A stretch of DNA of 64,000 nt. Origin: Halomonas piscis. Lineage in GTDB: Bacteria; Pseudomonadota; Gammaproteobacteria; Pseudomonadales; Halomonadaceae. A program made the translations under genes and the position numbers. Position 1 is the stretch's first letter. The number at the start of each line of letters is the position of its first letter. Of this stretch, positions 17,662 to 27,173 are shown one piece after another. The notes under the pieces were generated by a model, which was given only the letters and a program-made list of their open reading frames with translations, was not told the origin of the DNA and ran no database searches. The DNA is taken from assembly GCF_031886125.1 (NCBI RefSeq), contig NZ_CP119391.1:806001-870000 (forward strand). The letters are read 5' to 3'.

Positions 17662-18589
17662 GCGTTTTAATCGGTTTTTTCCCGTTTGGGCCGTACTCCT
17701 CGCCGCGATAGCGGCGGCGAAGCCGGGCTGGTTCACCGGCCTGGCCGATCAGATCCAGCTGCTCTTGACGGTGATCATGTTCTCCATGGGGCTGACGCTG
17801 TCCGGTAGCGACTTTGCCCGGGTGGTGAAATCTCCGGCGCCGATACTGGTAGGCGTGGCGCTGCAGTTTTTGATCATGCCGCTGGCGGCGCTGCTGATTT
17901 CGCTGGCACTTTCCCTGTCGCCTGAGCTGACCCTGGGCATGGTGCTGGTGGGGGCAACAGCCGGCGGCACGTCGTCCAACGTCATGGCCTGGCTGGCCGG
18001 CGGACGCGTGGCGCTGTCGGTGTCGATGACCATGGTGTCAACGCTGATCTCGGTGGTGGCCACGCCGCTGCTGACGCTGCTGCTGATCGGGCAAAGCGTT
18101 GACGTACCCACCGTGGGGATGCTCTTGAGCATCGCCCAGCTGGTCGTGATACCGGTAGCGGCCGGGGTGGTGGTGCATCACTTCCTGGGCGAGCGCATCA
18201 AGCCGGTAGAACCGGTGCTGGCCACGCTTGCCATGCTGGCCATCGTGCTGATCATCGCCATTGTGGTGGCGCTGAACGCCGACCGCCTGCTGACGCTGGG
18301 GCCTACGGTGGCGCTGGCCGTGGTGCTGCACAACGGCGTGGGGCTTGCCGGCGGCTACGGCATGGCCAAAGCGGCGCACTTTGACGAGCGTACCGCGCGC
18401 ACCATTGCCTTTGAAGTCGGGCTGCAAAACTCGGGGCTGGCGGTCAGCCTGGCCAGCCAGTTCTTTACCGTGGGGGCGGCGTTGCCGGGAGCGATATTTT
18501 CAGTCTGGCACAACGTCTCCGGCTCGGTACTCGCCGGCTGGTGGAAGCGGCGGCCGGTGCCGGGATCAGAAGACGCGCCGGGGGAGTAG
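17648..18589 (+). CDS. Bile acid:sodium symporter (BASS) family transporter
   Basis: 313 residues with nine or ten hydrophobic helices and a short hydrophilic tail. Family marks are VIMFSMGLTLSGSDF (about 38-52), the substrate/sodium region GATAGGTSSNVMAWLAGG (about 101-118) and FEVGLQNSGLAVSLASQFF (about 257-275), corresponding to the crossed helices of the ASBT fold. Substrates of bacterial members include organic anions and pantothenate; none can be assigned here. Its start lies inside the end of tapT, so the two are probably translated together. Confidence 0.88.
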   Translation: MQYFERFNRFFPVWAVLLAAIAAAKPGWFTGLADQIQLLLTVIMFSMGLTLSGSDFARVVKSPAPILVGVALQFLIMPLAALLISLALSLSPELTLGMVLVGATAGGTSSNVMAWLAGGRVALSVSMTMVSTLISVVATPLLTLLLIGQSVDVPTVGMLLSIAQLVVIPVAAGVVVHHFLGERIKPVEPVLATLAMLAIVLIIAIVVALNADRLLTLGPTVALAVVLHNGVGLAGGYGMAKAAHFDERTARTIAFEVGLQNSGLAVSLASQFFTVGAALPGAIFSVWHNVSGSVLAGWWKRRPVPGSEDAPGE

Positions 18590-18610
18590 GCGACGTTCGC
18601 TGGCCGCAGC

Positions 18611-19501
18611 TTACGCGGGCTTGTGACGCAGCGCTGAGGTGATCCAGCGCCAGCGGCTGATCAACAGGGCGGTAAAAATCAGCCCGCAGCCGCCAAACTT
18701 CAGCGCGGTCATGGTTTCGCCGAACCACAGGGCGGAAAACAGCGCCGTCCACACCGCCTCCAGCATCAGGATGACCGAAGCGTGACTGGGTGTGGTCAGG
18801 CTTTGTCCCTTGATCTGGAGGAAAAACCGCAGGGCGGTGGCGGGAATGGCGCTGGCCAGAAACCAGCCCAGAACGGCCGGCGTCAGCTGGTAGCTTCCGT
18901 GCTCCAGGAGCAGCGACGCCGGGGTGAGGACAATCCCAACCACCAGCAGCTGCAGGGCGGTGAGCGGCAGCGCCGGCAGATGGCGCACCACGCGGATATT
19001 GGTGTTGATCAGCAGAGCAAAGCACGCCGCCGAGCAAAGCATGAACAGCTGCCCTGCCTCGAGTTGGAAGCCGCTATTGAGCGACAGCAGGGCAAAGCCA
19101 AGAAGGGCTACCGGCAGTGCCACCCAGGTGGGGCGCGGAGGGGGCTCGCCAAACAGCAGCAGGGCCACAACGGGCACCATGAGGATGCCCAGACTGTTGA
19201 TAAAGGCGCTTTCGCCCAGATGGCTCGAGTGCGCCAGGCCGAGTACCCAAAAGCCAATGGCCGCGCTGAACAACAGCCCCACCAGCAGCCCGCGGTAAAG
19301 CGCCGAGCGGGATAGCTGGCACAGCCCCGGCCATGCCATGCCGGCCAGCAGAATACCTGCCAGCAAGAAGCGCGTGCCGATAAAGCCCACAGGCGGCATG
19401 CCGGCCAGCGCTTCCTTGGAAAAAATCCAGCCGGCAGCGGCAATCATGGTGACGAGCAGCAGCAGGGCATCGGCCTGCCATAGCGTGCGTGGGCGATCCA
19501 T
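18611..19501 (-). CDS. EamA-family (DMT superfamily) permease
   Basis: 296 residues with ten predicted membrane helices in two EamA repeats (about 10-140 and 150-290). The first repeat has FSKEALAGMPPVGFIGTRFLLAG, and the second ends with SVILMLEAVWTALFSALWFGE, a strong EamA pattern. It is probably a metabolite or amino-acid exporter of unknown substrate. The gene starts 4 bp after the traB-like gene ends, so it is probably the last member of the trk-traB transcription unit. It converges on the BASS gene. Confidence 0.85.
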   Translation of the reverse strand: MDRPRTLWQADALLLLVTMIAAAGWIFSKEALAGMPPVGFIGTRFLLAGILLAGMAWPGLCQLSRSALYRGLLVGLLFSAAIGFWVLGLAHSSHLGESAFINSLGILMVPVVALLLFGEPPPRPTWVALPVALLGFALLSLNSGFQLEAGQLFMLCSAACFALLINTNIRVVRHLPALPLTALQLLVVGIVLTPASLLLEHGSYQLTPAVLGWFLASAIPATALRFFLQIKGQSLTTPSHASVILMLEAVWTALFSALWFGETMTALKFGGCGLIFTALLISRWRWITSALRHKPA

Positions 19502-19505
19502 TACG

Positions 19506-20741
19506 CTATCCGAACAGCGCGCCGGCGATGCGGAAGCCGGCGATCCAGGTGCCGGCGGCGGAGCCCAGGGTGGCCAGCAGAAATACCAGCAGAGTGCGCG
19601 AAACCCGGTTTTGCCACCAGCCCTTGAGCCGGGTGACGTCGTGGCGCAGGGTGGCGAAGTCGCGCACCTTGGGTCGGCGCATATAGAGCTCCACCCCGGC
19701 GGCGACGAAGCCCGCGCCGATAGTCGGGTTGAGCGACGTCAGCGGGGCGGCGAAAAACGTTGCCACCACGGTGACCGGGTGCGCCAGGGCGGCCACGGTG
19801 GCCCCGGCGGAAAGCACGCCGTTGATCAGAAACCATTCGCTCACCAGCTGCCAGCCAAGCTCGGTATTGCGCGAAAAGCCCACGGCAAAGCCGGCAATTA
19901 CCAGCGCCGAGATGGCCCAGGGCAGCGCTTTCCAGAGCTTCGACGGCGGCGGCGTGGCCTCCAGGCGTTCGCGCTCTTCCGCCGGCGCCTGGGGCAGCGG
20001 TGCCGACAGATGCTCTTCGGTGCCCTGAAGGTGGCCGGCGCCGAGTACCACCAGCACGTTTTTATAGCGCCCGGGCGGCGCGGTTTCGGCCAGGCGCAGA
20101 GCCATGTAGCGGTCGCGCTCGCGGATCAGCGGCGTGTAGAGCGCCTCGGACTCGGCGGCGAACTCGCTGAAGGTAGCCTCCAAAACGTCGCTTTCCTTGA
20201 GTTTTTCGATCTCCTCGCCGGAAATCTTCTGGCGCGACATCACGCTGCCCAGAAGCCCGGAAAGCAGCCCGAAACGCTGCCACCAGGGCACGCTGTGATA
20301 GACCCGCTTGAGCGTGGTGCCCACGTCGCGGTCGATGAGCAGCAAGGGCAGTCGGCTGCGCTCGGCCTGCTCCACCGCGGCACGCATTTCCGCGCCGGGC
20401 TGAATGCCCGACTGGTCGGCGATACGCTGCTGGAAGGCGCCCAGCGCCAGGCTTGCCGCTACCATGCCGGCCTTGCCCTGCTTGAATACCTGAAACAGGT
20501 CCTGCTCGCCCATGGCGTCGGGCTGGGTCATGCTCTGGTGGCGGGCGGCGCACAGCTCGATGGCCACGGCGTCAAACCTGGCGGTGGCGAGCAGGGCGGC
20601 GACATCGTCGGCGCTTTCCCGGGAAACGTGGGCGGTGCCCAGCAGGGTGTAGTGCGTATTGCCCACGGTGACGGTATGCAGCGGCCCGCTGGTAGCGGGC
20701 AGCGCCTCTGGCGCGGGTGACAGAACGTGATCTTCGCTCAT
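19506..20741 (-). CDS. TraB/GumN-family membrane protein
   Basis: 411 residues from the ATG at 20741; upstream extension would run back into trkH. The N-terminal half is a TraB domain: YTLLGTAHVSRESADDV (about 31-47), AIELCAARHQ (about 63-72) and LVVLGAGHLQGTEEHL (about 233-248), with the GxAH and GAGH motifs thought to form a metal site. The C-terminal half has four or five hydrophobic segments and ends in a short basic region. The family includes the enterococcal pheromone-shutdown protein TraB and many uncharacterised archaeal and bacterial proteins; the substrate here is unknown. It lies 37 bp after trkH. Confidence 0.8.
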   Translation of the reverse strand: MSEDHVLSPAPEALPATSGPLHTVTVGNTHYTLLGTAHVSRESADDVAALLATARFDAVAIELCAARHQSMTQPDAMGEQDLFQVFKQGKAGMVAASLALGAFQQRIADQSGIQPGAEMRAAVEQAERSRLPLLLIDRDVGTTLKRVYHSVPWWQRFGLLSGLLGSVMSRQKISGEEIEKLKESDVLEATFSEFAAESEALYTPLIRERDRYMALRLAETAPPGRYKNVLVVLGAGHLQGTEEHLSAPLPQAPAEERERLEATPPPSKLWKALPWAISALVIAGFAVGFSRNTELGWQLVSEWFLINGVLSAGATVAALAHPVTVVATFFAAPLTSLNPTIGAGFVAAGVELYMRRPKVRDFATLRHDVTRLKGWWQNRVSRTLLVFLLATLGSAAGTWIAGFRIAGALFG

Positions 20742-20778
20742 GCAGGAGGTCTCAATCGTCGACAAATGAAAGACGCCG

Positions 20779-22227
20779 CTAGCGGCGCCAGAAAGCGGGG
20801 GTAAACAAAACCAGAACGGTAAAGATTTCCAGGCGGCCGAGCAGCATGGCCAGCACCAGCACCCATTTGGCAAAGCCGGGCAGGTTGCCGTAGTGGGTGC
20901 TGGCCTCGCCCAGCGCCGGGCCCAGGTTGTTGAGCGCCGAGCCCACCGCCGACCAGGCGGTGACTTGATCCACGCCGGTCGCCATGACGCCCACCATCAT
21001 CAGAAAGAACAGCATCACGTAAACTGAAAAAAAGCCCCATACCGCCTGGGCGACGCTGTCGGGCACGCTGACCTTGCCCACCTTCACCGCAATGACCGCG
21101 TTGGGATGGATCAGCCGCATGATTTCACGCATGCCCTGCTTCAAAATCAGAATGATGCGAATGACCTTCATGCCCCCGGCGGTGGAGCCGGAGCAGCCGC
21201 CGACAAAGGCCGCCACGAACAGCAGAAACGGCAGCGCGCCCGGCCAGACAGAGAAGTCGGCCACGCCAAAGCCGGTGGTGGTAGCCACCGAGACCACCTC
21301 GAACAGCGCGTGGCGCAGCCCCAGCGGGCTCTGGTAGGTCTGGGTCAGCCACAGGGTGAGCACGGTGATGCTGACCAGCCCCAGCAGGAACAGCATCAAA
21401 AACCGCGCCTCGGGATCGACAAAGTAGTGCAGCAAGCGCTTTTCCCGCCAGGCGATGAAGTGCAGGCTGAAGCTGAACGCCGAGATCAGCATGAAGCCCA
21501 CGCAGATCAGCTCCACGGCGGCGCTGTCGAAAAAGCCGATGCTGGCGTCGTGGGTGGAAAACCCGCCGATGGCCACGGTAGAGAAACTGTGCCCCAGGGC
21601 GTCGAACCAGCCCATGCCCGCGGCCATGTAGGCCAGCATGCAGGCCACGGTCAGGGTGGCGTAGATGTACCACAGCGCCTTGGCGGTCTCGGTGATGCGC
21701 GGGGTGAGCTTGGAATCCTTGAGCGGGCCGGGGATCTCGGTGCGATAAAGCGCCATGCCGCCGACGCCCAGGGTCGGCAGAATGGCGACGGCCAGCACCA
21801 CGATGCCCATGCCGCCCAGCCACTGCAGCTGCTGGCGATAGTAGCGGATGGACTCGGGCAAAAAATCGATCCCGGTGATCACCGTGGCGCCGGTGGTGGT
21901 GAGCCCGGAAAACGATTCGAACACCGCATCGGTGAGCGTAAGCGCGCCTTCGCCAAACAGCATCAGCGGCAGCGAGCCAAAAAGCGCCAGCACCGCCCAG
22001 AACATGGCCGCGATCAGAAAGCCGTCGCGGATGCGCAGCTCCTTGCGTTCGCGGCGGTTGGGCAGATACAGCGTAAGGCCGGTGAGCACGGTGATCGCGA
22101 TCCCCAGGCTGAAGGCGTTCCACACGCCGTCGCGAAACCACAGCGACACCAGCATCGGCGGCAGCATGGTGAGGCTGAACAGCATCAGCAACAGTCCCAG
22201 AATACGCAGAATCACCCGCAGGCTCAT
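20779..22227 (-). CDS. trkH: Trk potassium uptake system membrane subunit TrkH
   Basis: 482 residues with repeated membrane-pore-membrane units. Filter-type loops are visible at FSGLTTTGATVITGID (about 106-121), STVAIGGFSTHDASIG, VVSVATTTGFGVADF and AVGSALNNLGPALGE. TrkH forms the K+ channel-like pore regulated by TrkA. It follows trkA after 63 bp in the same direction. Potassium uptake is central to osmoadaptation in moderate halophiles, which fits the proposed host. Confidence 0.95.
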   Translation of the reverse strand: MSLRVILRILGLLLMLFSLTMLPPMLVSLWFRDGVWNAFSLGIAITVLTGLTLYLPNRRERKELRIRDGFLIAAMFWAVLALFGSLPLMLFGEGALTLTDAVFESFSGLTTTGATVITGIDFLPESIRYYRQQLQWLGGMGIVVLAVAILPTLGVGGMALYRTEIPGPLKDSKLTPRITETAKALWYIYATLTVACMLAYMAAGMGWFDALGHSFSTVAIGGFSTHDASIGFFDSAAVELICVGFMLISAFSFSLHFIAWREKRLLHYFVDPEARFLMLFLLGLVSITVLTLWLTQTYQSPLGLRHALFEVVSVATTTGFGVADFSVWPGALPFLLFVAAFVGGCSGSTAGGMKVIRIILILKQGMREIMRLIHPNAVIAVKVGKVSVPDSVAQAVWGFFSVYVMLFFLMMVGVMATGVDQVTAWSAVGSALNNLGPALGEASTHYGNLPGFAKWVLVLAMLLGRLEIFTVLVLFTPAFWRR

Positions 22228-22290
22228 GGTCGGCGCGGCTCCTTGTGATCGCGTTGGCGCCGCATTTGCGGCATGTCGGAAAGCGGCATG

Positions 22291-23664
22291 TCAGAAAAAG
22301 GTCAGCCCGACCTGAAACAGGCGCTCGACGTCGCGGATACGGCGCTTGTCGATGACGAACAGGATGACGTGATCGCCTGACTCTATCACGACGTCGCGCC
22401 GGGCGATCATCACTTTGCGGCGGCGTACCACGGCACCGATGGTGGTACCTTCGGGCAGGTCGATCTCGCCGATACTGCGGCCGACTACCCGGGACGACTG
22501 CTTGTCGCCGTGGGCGATGGCCTCGATGGCTTCGGCCGCCCCCCGGCGCAGGGAGTGGACGTTGACGATATCGCCCCGGCGCACGTGGGTGAGCAGGCTG
22601 CCGATGGTGGCCTGCTGGGGGGAGATGGCGATGTCGATTTCGCCGCCCTGGACGAGGTCCACGTAGGCGGCGTTGTTGATCAGTGTGAGCACTTTCTTGG
22701 CGCCCAGGCGCTTGGCCAGCAGCGACGACATGATGTTGACCTCGTCGTCGTTGGTCAGGGCGCAGAAGATATCGCAGTCCTCGATGTTTTCTTCTTCCAG
22801 CAGGCGCTTGCTGGTGGCGCCGCCGTGAAGCACCACGGTGCGGTCCAGGCGTTCGGACAGCTGGGTGCAGCGCTTGAGACTGTGCTCGATGATCTTGACC
22901 TGATGGTTGTGCTCCAGATGCTCGGCCAGGCGCTCGCCGATGTTGCCACCGCCGGCGATGACCACCCGGCGGAAGTTGCGCTCGAGCCGTCGAAGCTCGC
23001 CCATCACCGCGCGAATGTCGCGCCGGGCGGCGAGGAAGAAGACCTCGTCGTCGGCCTCGATGACGGTATCGCCCCGGGGAATCAGCGGCCGGTTGCGCCG
23101 GTAGATAGCGGCGACGCGAGTATCCACGTTGGGCATGTGGCGGCGCAGAAACCCCAGGTTCTGCCCCACCAGCGGGCCGCCGTAGAAGGCCTTGACCGCG
23201 ACCAGCTGGACCAGCCCGCCGGCAAACTCCAGCACCTGCAGCGCCCCGGGGTGCTCGATCAGCCGGCGGACGTGGTCGGTGACCACCTGTTCGGGGCTGA
23301 TCAGCACGTCGATGGGGATGGCTTCGTGGGCAAACAGCCCCTTGCGCGTGAGGTACGCCGTGGTGCGTACCCGGGCGATCTTGGTCGGGGTGCGAAACAG
23401 CGTATGCGCCACCTGGCAGGCGATCATGTTGATTTCGTCGGTGTTGGTCACCGCGATCAGCATGTCGGCGTCTTCGCAGCCGGCTTCGCGCAGCGTATTG
23501 GGGTAGGAGCCGGGGCCGGCCACGGTGCGGATGTCGAGCCGGGTATGCAGCCCGCGCAGGCGCTCGCCGTCGGTGTCCACCACGGTGATGTCGTTTTCTT
23601 CGTGGGCCAGGTGTTCCGCCAAAGTTCCGCCGACCTGGCCGGCCCCGAGAATGATGATCTTCAT
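22291..23664 (-). CDS. trkA: Trk potassium uptake regulatory subunit TrkA
   Basis: 457 residues with two RCK units. The first Rossmann motif is [18 protein letters not shown] (3-20) with the acidic strand end VVDTD; the second is [18 protein letters not shown] (about 233-250). Each is followed by a TrkA-C domain. TrkA is the cytoplasmic NAD(H)/ATP-binding ring that gates TrkH. The gene keeps its usual position downstream of rsmB, but here a dodecin gene separates them. Confidence 0.96.
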   Translation of the reverse strand: MKIIILGAGQVGGTLAEHLAHEENDITVVDTDGERLRGLHTRLDIRTVAGPGSYPNTLREAGCEDADMLIAVTNTDEINMIACQVAHTLFRTPTKIARVRTTAYLTRKGLFAHEAIPIDVLISPEQVVTDHVRRLIEHPGALQVLEFAGGLVQLVAVKAFYGGPLVGQNLGFLRRHMPNVDTRVAAIYRRNRPLIPRGDTVIEADDEVFFLAARRDIRAVMGELRRLERNFRRVVIAGGGNIGERLAEHLEHNHQVKIIEHSLKRCTQLSERLDRTVVLHGGATSKRLLEEENIEDCDIFCALTNDDEVNIMSSLLAKRLGAKKVLTLINNAAYVDLVQGGEIDIAISPQQATIGSLLTHVRRGDIVNVHSLRRGAAEAIEAIAHGDKQSSRVVGRSIGEIDLPEGTTIGAVVRRRKVMIARRDVVIESGDHVILFVIDKRRIRDVERLFQVGLTFF

Positions 23665-23684
23665 CGCGCCTCAGCGTCTGCAGC

Positions 23685-23710
23685 AAAAGGACGGCGACGT
23701 AGCGCCGTCC
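23685..23710 (-). terminator. Intrinsic terminator after the dodecin gene
   Basis: On the minus strand GGACGGCG (23710-23703), a 6-nt loop, CGCCGTCC (23696-23689), then TTTT. This is a perfect 8-bp GC stem with a T-run. A second perfect stem, GCGGCCGG/CCGGCCGC (23719-23740), lies just before it. The pair would end transcription from rsmB/dodecin and make trkA depend on its own promoter or on read-through. Confidence 0.65.
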
Positions 23711-23772
23711 AGGTCAGGGCGGCCGGCCTGCACCGGCCGCAAGGGAACAAGCAGGCTGCCCCCGCGGGGCGA

Positions 23773-23976
23773 TTATTCAATGGTGAAGCCGACCTTGACG
23801 GTGACCTGCCAGTGAGCGACCTGGTTATCCTCGATGTGCCCCCGGGTTTCGACGACTTCGAACCAGCGCATGTTGTGCAGGGTTTCCGAGGCTTTGGTGA
23901 GGGCGCGCTGAACGGCGTCTTCGATGCTTTTCTCCGAGGTGCCAACGAGGTCGACGTGCTTGTAGACGTTGCTCAT
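23773..23976 (-). CDS. Dodecin family flavin-binding protein
   Basis: 67 residues, the normal dodecin length. The sequence opens with [19 protein letters not shown] and contains [15 protein letters not shown] with the Trp that stacks on flavin, ending in a beta strand [10 protein letters not shown]. Dodecins form hollow dodecamers that store or buffer flavin (and in some cases CoA). A good AGGAG ribosome site precedes the ATG. It lies between rsmB and trkA, followed by a strong terminator, and three 17-nt tandem repeats sit just upstream. Confidence 0.93.
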   Translation of the reverse strand: MSNVYKHVDLVGTSEKSIEDAVQRALTKASETLHNMRWFEVVETRGHIEDNQVAHWQVTVKVGFTIE

Positions 23977-23995
23977 TTCTACTCTCCTTTACGAA

Positions 23996-24056
23996 TCGAT
24001 AGCTTTTGCCAACCGATGGTCTTCACCAGCCGATAGCCTTTACCAGCCGAATAGCG
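23996..24056 (-). repeat. 17-nt imperfect tandem repeat upstream of dodecin
   Basis: Three full units, 23996-24012, 24013-24029 and 24030-24046, plus part of a fourth, with consensus CCGATAGCCTTTACCAG. They fill most of the 97-bp gap between rsmB and the dodecin gene. They could be protein-binding sites or simply replication slippage products; nothing in the sequence decides between these. Confidence 0.6.
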
Positions 24057-24073
24057 CTTGGCCGCCGGGCCGC

Positions 24074-25405
24074 TCAGGCGGCCGCTTTCACGAGTCTGGC
24101 ATAGAAAAAGCCGTCGTGTCCGTCATCGAGCGGTAAAAGCTGGCGACCGGCGCCGCTTGGCTGCCCCCAGGCCACGTCGTCCGGCGTGGTGTTCCGGGCA
24201 TCCGGGGTGCGGGCCAGAAAGGCGTTGATCTGATCGGCGTTTTCTTCCGGCAGCACCGAGCAGGTGGCGTAGAGCAGGGTGCCGCCGGGGGTCAGCAGCG
24301 GCCAGAGGTTGTCCAGCAGGCGCGCCTGCAGCTCGGCAAGTCGGGGAATGTCCGCGGGCCGGCGCAGGCGCTTGATATCCGGGTGACGGCGGATGACGCC
24401 GGTGCCCGAACAGGGGGCGTCGAGCAGGATGGCGTCGAATTCGGTCTTGCTCCAGTCGCCGCGCTGGGTGGCATCGGCGTGGTGCAGCTGGGCGTTAAGC
24501 CCCAGCCGCTCCAGGGTGGCTTCTACCCGGGCCAGGCGTTCGCCGTCGCTGTCGAGCGCGGTCAGCGCAATGTCGAACTGTTCGAGCAGGTGCGCGGCCT
24601 TGCCCCCGGGGGCGCTGCAGGCGTCCAGCACCTGGGCGCCGGGGCGCGGGGCAAGCGTCGGCCCCAGCAGCACCGCGCTGAGCTGGGCGGCTTCGTCCTG
24701 GACGCTTGCCCGGCCTGAGTCGAAGCCGGGCAGGGTGGCGACGTCGCAGGGCCTGTCCAGGGTGATGCCGTCCGGCGCGTGGGCGCAGGGCCGCCCCGTC
24801 ATGCCCAGCTCGGCCAGGTCAGCGAGATAGGCCTCGCGGTGCCCGTGGCGGGCGTTGACGCGCAGCGTCATGGGGCCGGGCCGGTTGTTGGCCTCGGCCA
24901 GGGCGCGCCACTGCTCGGGCCAGGCGCTTCTAAAGGCGTCCAGCAGCCATTCGGGGTGGGCAAGCGCCACGCTCGGGGTGCGGTCGACCCGGGCCTGAAG
25001 CGCAGCGGCTTCGCGCTGCAGGCGGCGCAAGCAGCCGTTGAGCACCCGGGTGGCCCAGGCCTTGCCCAGAAGCCGGGCAGCGCCGGCGGTTTCGCCCACG
25101 GCGGCGTGGGCGGGGATGCGCATGTACAAAAGCTGGTAAATGCCCAGCAGCAGCAGCGCCTGCACGTCCTGGTCGCGCTTTTTCAGCGGCTGGCGCAGAA
25201 GCTCGCCGGCCAGCGCTTCCAGGCGCGGCAGGTGCCGGCAGGTACCGAAGCATAGCTCCTTGAGCAGGGCGCGGTCCCGGGGGGCGACGCTGGCCTCGTT
25301 GAGCCCGGCAAGCGAGCCCTGATCCTTGAGCACCGGCGCCAGCCCCCGGGCGGCGGCGGCGCGGACATCCGTCCCGGTAGCGTCGGCGGGCGTTTGCCGA
25401 GTCAT
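24074..25405 (-). CDS. rsmB: 16S rRNA (cytosine-967-C5)-methyltransferase RsmB
   Basis: 443 residues. The N-terminal NusB-like RNA-binding domain spans about 1-140. The SAM-binding domain includes VLDACSAPGGKAAHLLE (about 257-273), the first catalytic region LLDAPCSGTGVIRRHPDIK (about 322-340) and LLYATCSVLPEEN with the second cysteine (about 373-385). It methylates C967 of 16S rRNA during ribosome assembly. Its start overlaps the fmt stop by 4 bp in the conserved def-fmt-rsmB operon. Confidence 0.96.
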   Translation of the reverse strand: MTRQTPADATGTDVRAAAARGLAPVLKDQGSLAGLNEASVAPRDRALLKELCFGTCRHLPRLEALAGELLRQPLKKRDQDVQALLLLGIYQLLYMRIPAHAAVGETAGAARLLGKAWATRVLNGCLRRLQREAAALQARVDRTPSVALAHPEWLLDAFRSAWPEQWRALAEANNRPGPMTLRVNARHGHREAYLADLAELGMTGRPCAHAPDGITLDRPCDVATLPGFDSGRASVQDEAAQLSAVLLGPTLAPRPGAQVLDACSAPGGKAAHLLEQFDIALTALDSDGERLARVEATLERLGLNAQLHHADATQRGDWSKTEFDAILLDAPCSGTGVIRRHPDIKRLRRPADIPRLAELQARLLDNLWPLLTPGGTLLYATCSVLPEENADQINAFLARTPDARNTTPDDVAWGQPSGAGRQLLPLDDGHDGFFYARLVKAAA

Positions 25406-26391
25406 GGCGTAGCTCCTTTGGCGTGGCGGCCCAGGCGGCTGCCTTCGGCCAGGCGCGGGGACTGGGCGTTGAGCAGCTCGCTTACCGCAAGTGCCTTGCC
25501 GCCGGGCAGCTGGGCTTGGGTCACGCGCAGCACCTCATCGCCGTTGTCGCCGCAGGCGATGCGCAAGGCGTCGGCGTCCGGGGGCAAGAGCGTCCCCGGC
25601 GGCAGGGCCGTACCGGTGACTTCCTCGGCGTTTGCCATCAATAGCCGCAGGCGAGCGTCGTCGTTGCCGCCCAGCGTGCACCAGGCCACCGGCCAGGGGT
25701 TGAAGGCGCGAATCCGCGCGGCAAGCTCGGCGGCGGGGCGGGTGAAATCCAGCTCGGCCTCGGCCTTGGACAGCTTGGCGGCGTAGGTCACGCCCTCTTC
25801 GGGCTGGGGGGTGGCGCTGGCGCGGCCTTCCGCGATGGCGTCAAGGGTGGTGGCGAGGGTTTCGGCGCCGAGGTCGGCCAGGGCGTTGTGGAGCTCGCCG
25901 GCAGTAGTCGTCGCGGTGATCGGCGTACGCGCCTCGGCGAGCACCGCACCGGTATCAAGCCCGGCGTCCATCTGCATGATCGATACCCCGGTCTCGGCGT
26001 CGCCCGCCTCGATGGCGCGGTGAATGGGCGCCGCCCCCCGCCAGCGCGGCAGCAGTGAGGCGTGGACATTGACGCAGCCAAGCCGCGGAAGGTCCAGCAC
26101 CGCGCGCGGCAGCAGCAGTCCGTAGGCGACCACGACCATGACGTCGGCGTTGAGCGCGGCAAGCGTTTTTTGGGCGTCGGCGTCTTTCAGCGTCGCCGGC
26201 TGGTGGACGTCCAGCCCCTGTTCCAGCGCCAGCGCCTTGACCGGGCTCGGGGTCAGCCGCCGGCCGCGTCCGGCGGGGCGGTCGGGCTGGGTATAAACGC
26301 CCACCACGCGGTGGCGGCTTTGCAGCAGCGCTCGCAGGCTCGAGGCGGCAAAATCCGGCGTACCGGCGAAGACAACGCGCAGTGCAGGCAT
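25402..26391 (-). CDS. fmt: Methionyl-tRNA formyltransferase
   Basis: 329 residues from the ATG at 26391, where the family-typical LRVVFAGTPDFAA begins; longer in-frame starts add a non-homologous arm. Catalytic features are HASLLPRWRGAAPIHRAI (Asn/His/Asp formyltransferase core) and IMQMDAGLDTGAVL. It formylates initiator Met-tRNA with 10-formyl-THF. It sits between def (98 bp upstream) and rsmB (4-bp overlap). Confidence 0.97.
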   Translation of the reverse strand: MPALRVVFAGTPDFAASSLRALLQSRHRVVGVYTQPDRPAGRGRRLTPSPVKALALEQGLDVHQPATLKDADAQKTLAALNADVMVVVAYGLLLPRAVLDLPRLGCVNVHASLLPRWRGAAPIHRAIEAGDAETGVSIMQMDAGLDTGAVLAEARTPITATTTAGELHNALADLGAETLATTLDAIAEGRASATPQPEEGVTYAAKLSKAEAELDFTRPAAELAARIRAFNPWPVAWCTLGGNDDARLRLLMANAEEVTGTALPPGTLLPPDADALRIACGDNGDEVLRVTQAQLPGGKALAVSELLNAQSPRLAEGSRLGRHAKGATP

Positions 26392-26489
26392 GGCAGTGTT
26401 CCTGAAGCGAAAAGGGCGGATAGAGATAGCCGCCGAGGCGACGGCGAAAGGCCGATAAAGCGGTACGTGCAGAAAGGGGGCGGCGCGAG

Positions 26490-27002
26490 CTAGGCGTCCT
26501 GCAGCTGTTTTTGGCGCTTGTGCATTTTCTTCAGCACGCGTTCGCGCTTGAGCGGCGACAGGTAGTCGACGAACAGCACGCCCTCCAGGTGGTCGCATTC
26601 GTGCTGAATGCAGTGGGCCAGCAGATCGTCGGCCTCGAGCTCGTAGGGCTCGCCGTCGCGGCCGGTGGCGCTCAGCCTGACGCGCAGGTGGCGGGGCACC
26701 TCGGCGTAGTACTCGGGGATGGACAGGCAGCCTTCGGACATCGGCGCCTGCTCGTCGCCCAGCGGTTCGTAGGTCGGGTTGATGAGCACGAGAGGCTCGT
26801 TGCCGGTTTCGCTGACGTCCATCACGATAACCCGACGGTGGTCGTCCACCTGGGTGGCGGCAAGGCCGATGCCGCGGGCGTCGTACATGGTTTCCAGCAT
26901 GTTGTCGACCAGCGTGCGTACCTCGTCATCGACGGTGTCGACCGGCGCGGCTTTTGTCCGCAGTCGCTCGTCGGGAAAGGTCAATATAGGTAGTTTAGCC
27001 AT
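26490..27002 (-). CDS. def: Peptide deformylase
   Basis: 170 residues with the three signature motifs: GIGLAATQV (about 45-53), EGCLSIPE (about 89-96, Cys metal ligand) and QHECDHLEG (about 132-140, two His ligands and catalytic Glu). It removes the formyl group from nascent proteins. It is the first gene of def-fmt-rsmB and divergent from the LysM gene; an extended -10 promoter is visible upstream. Confidence 0.98.
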   Translation of the reverse strand: MAKLPILTFPDERLRTKAAPVDTVDDEVRTLVDNMLETMYDARGIGLAATQVDDHRRVIVMDVSETGNEPLVLINPTYEPLGDEQAPMSEGCLSIPEYYAEVPRHLRVRLSATGRDGEPYELEADDLLAHCIQHECDHLEGVLFVDYLSPLKRERVLKKMHKRQKQLQDA

Positions 27003-27097
27003 AGCGTTATGTGTACCGTTATGCTGATTCCGTAAGGCGCCCGGCGCTGTGCTTTACCGCCTTGGGGAAGGCCGGCCTGGGCGCTTTTCTGCCGTTC

Positions 27098-27106
27098 ATT
27101 ATATCA
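27098..27106 (-). promoter_or_regulatory. def operon promoter, extended -10
   Basis: The minus strand reads TGATATAAT (27106-27098): a perfect TATAAT with the TG extension one base upstream. No convincing -35 is seen, as expected for extended -10 promoters. The start would be near 27090, about 88 nt before def. Confidence 0.5.
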
Positions 27107-27173
27107 TGGCCGCCCGGGCATGCCGACAGCGCGCGCCAGGAACCCGCATGAGCCAACACAGGGAGAGGCAAGC

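Noticed and set aside
21125..23686. Minus-strand open frame of 853 codons over trkH and trkA
   Set aside because: Runs in another frame across both genes and the gap; composition is Arg/His/Ala-rich and unlike any protein family.
23996..24056. CRISPR array
   Set aside because: The 17-nt units are directly abutting with no spacers and no cas genes are in the window.
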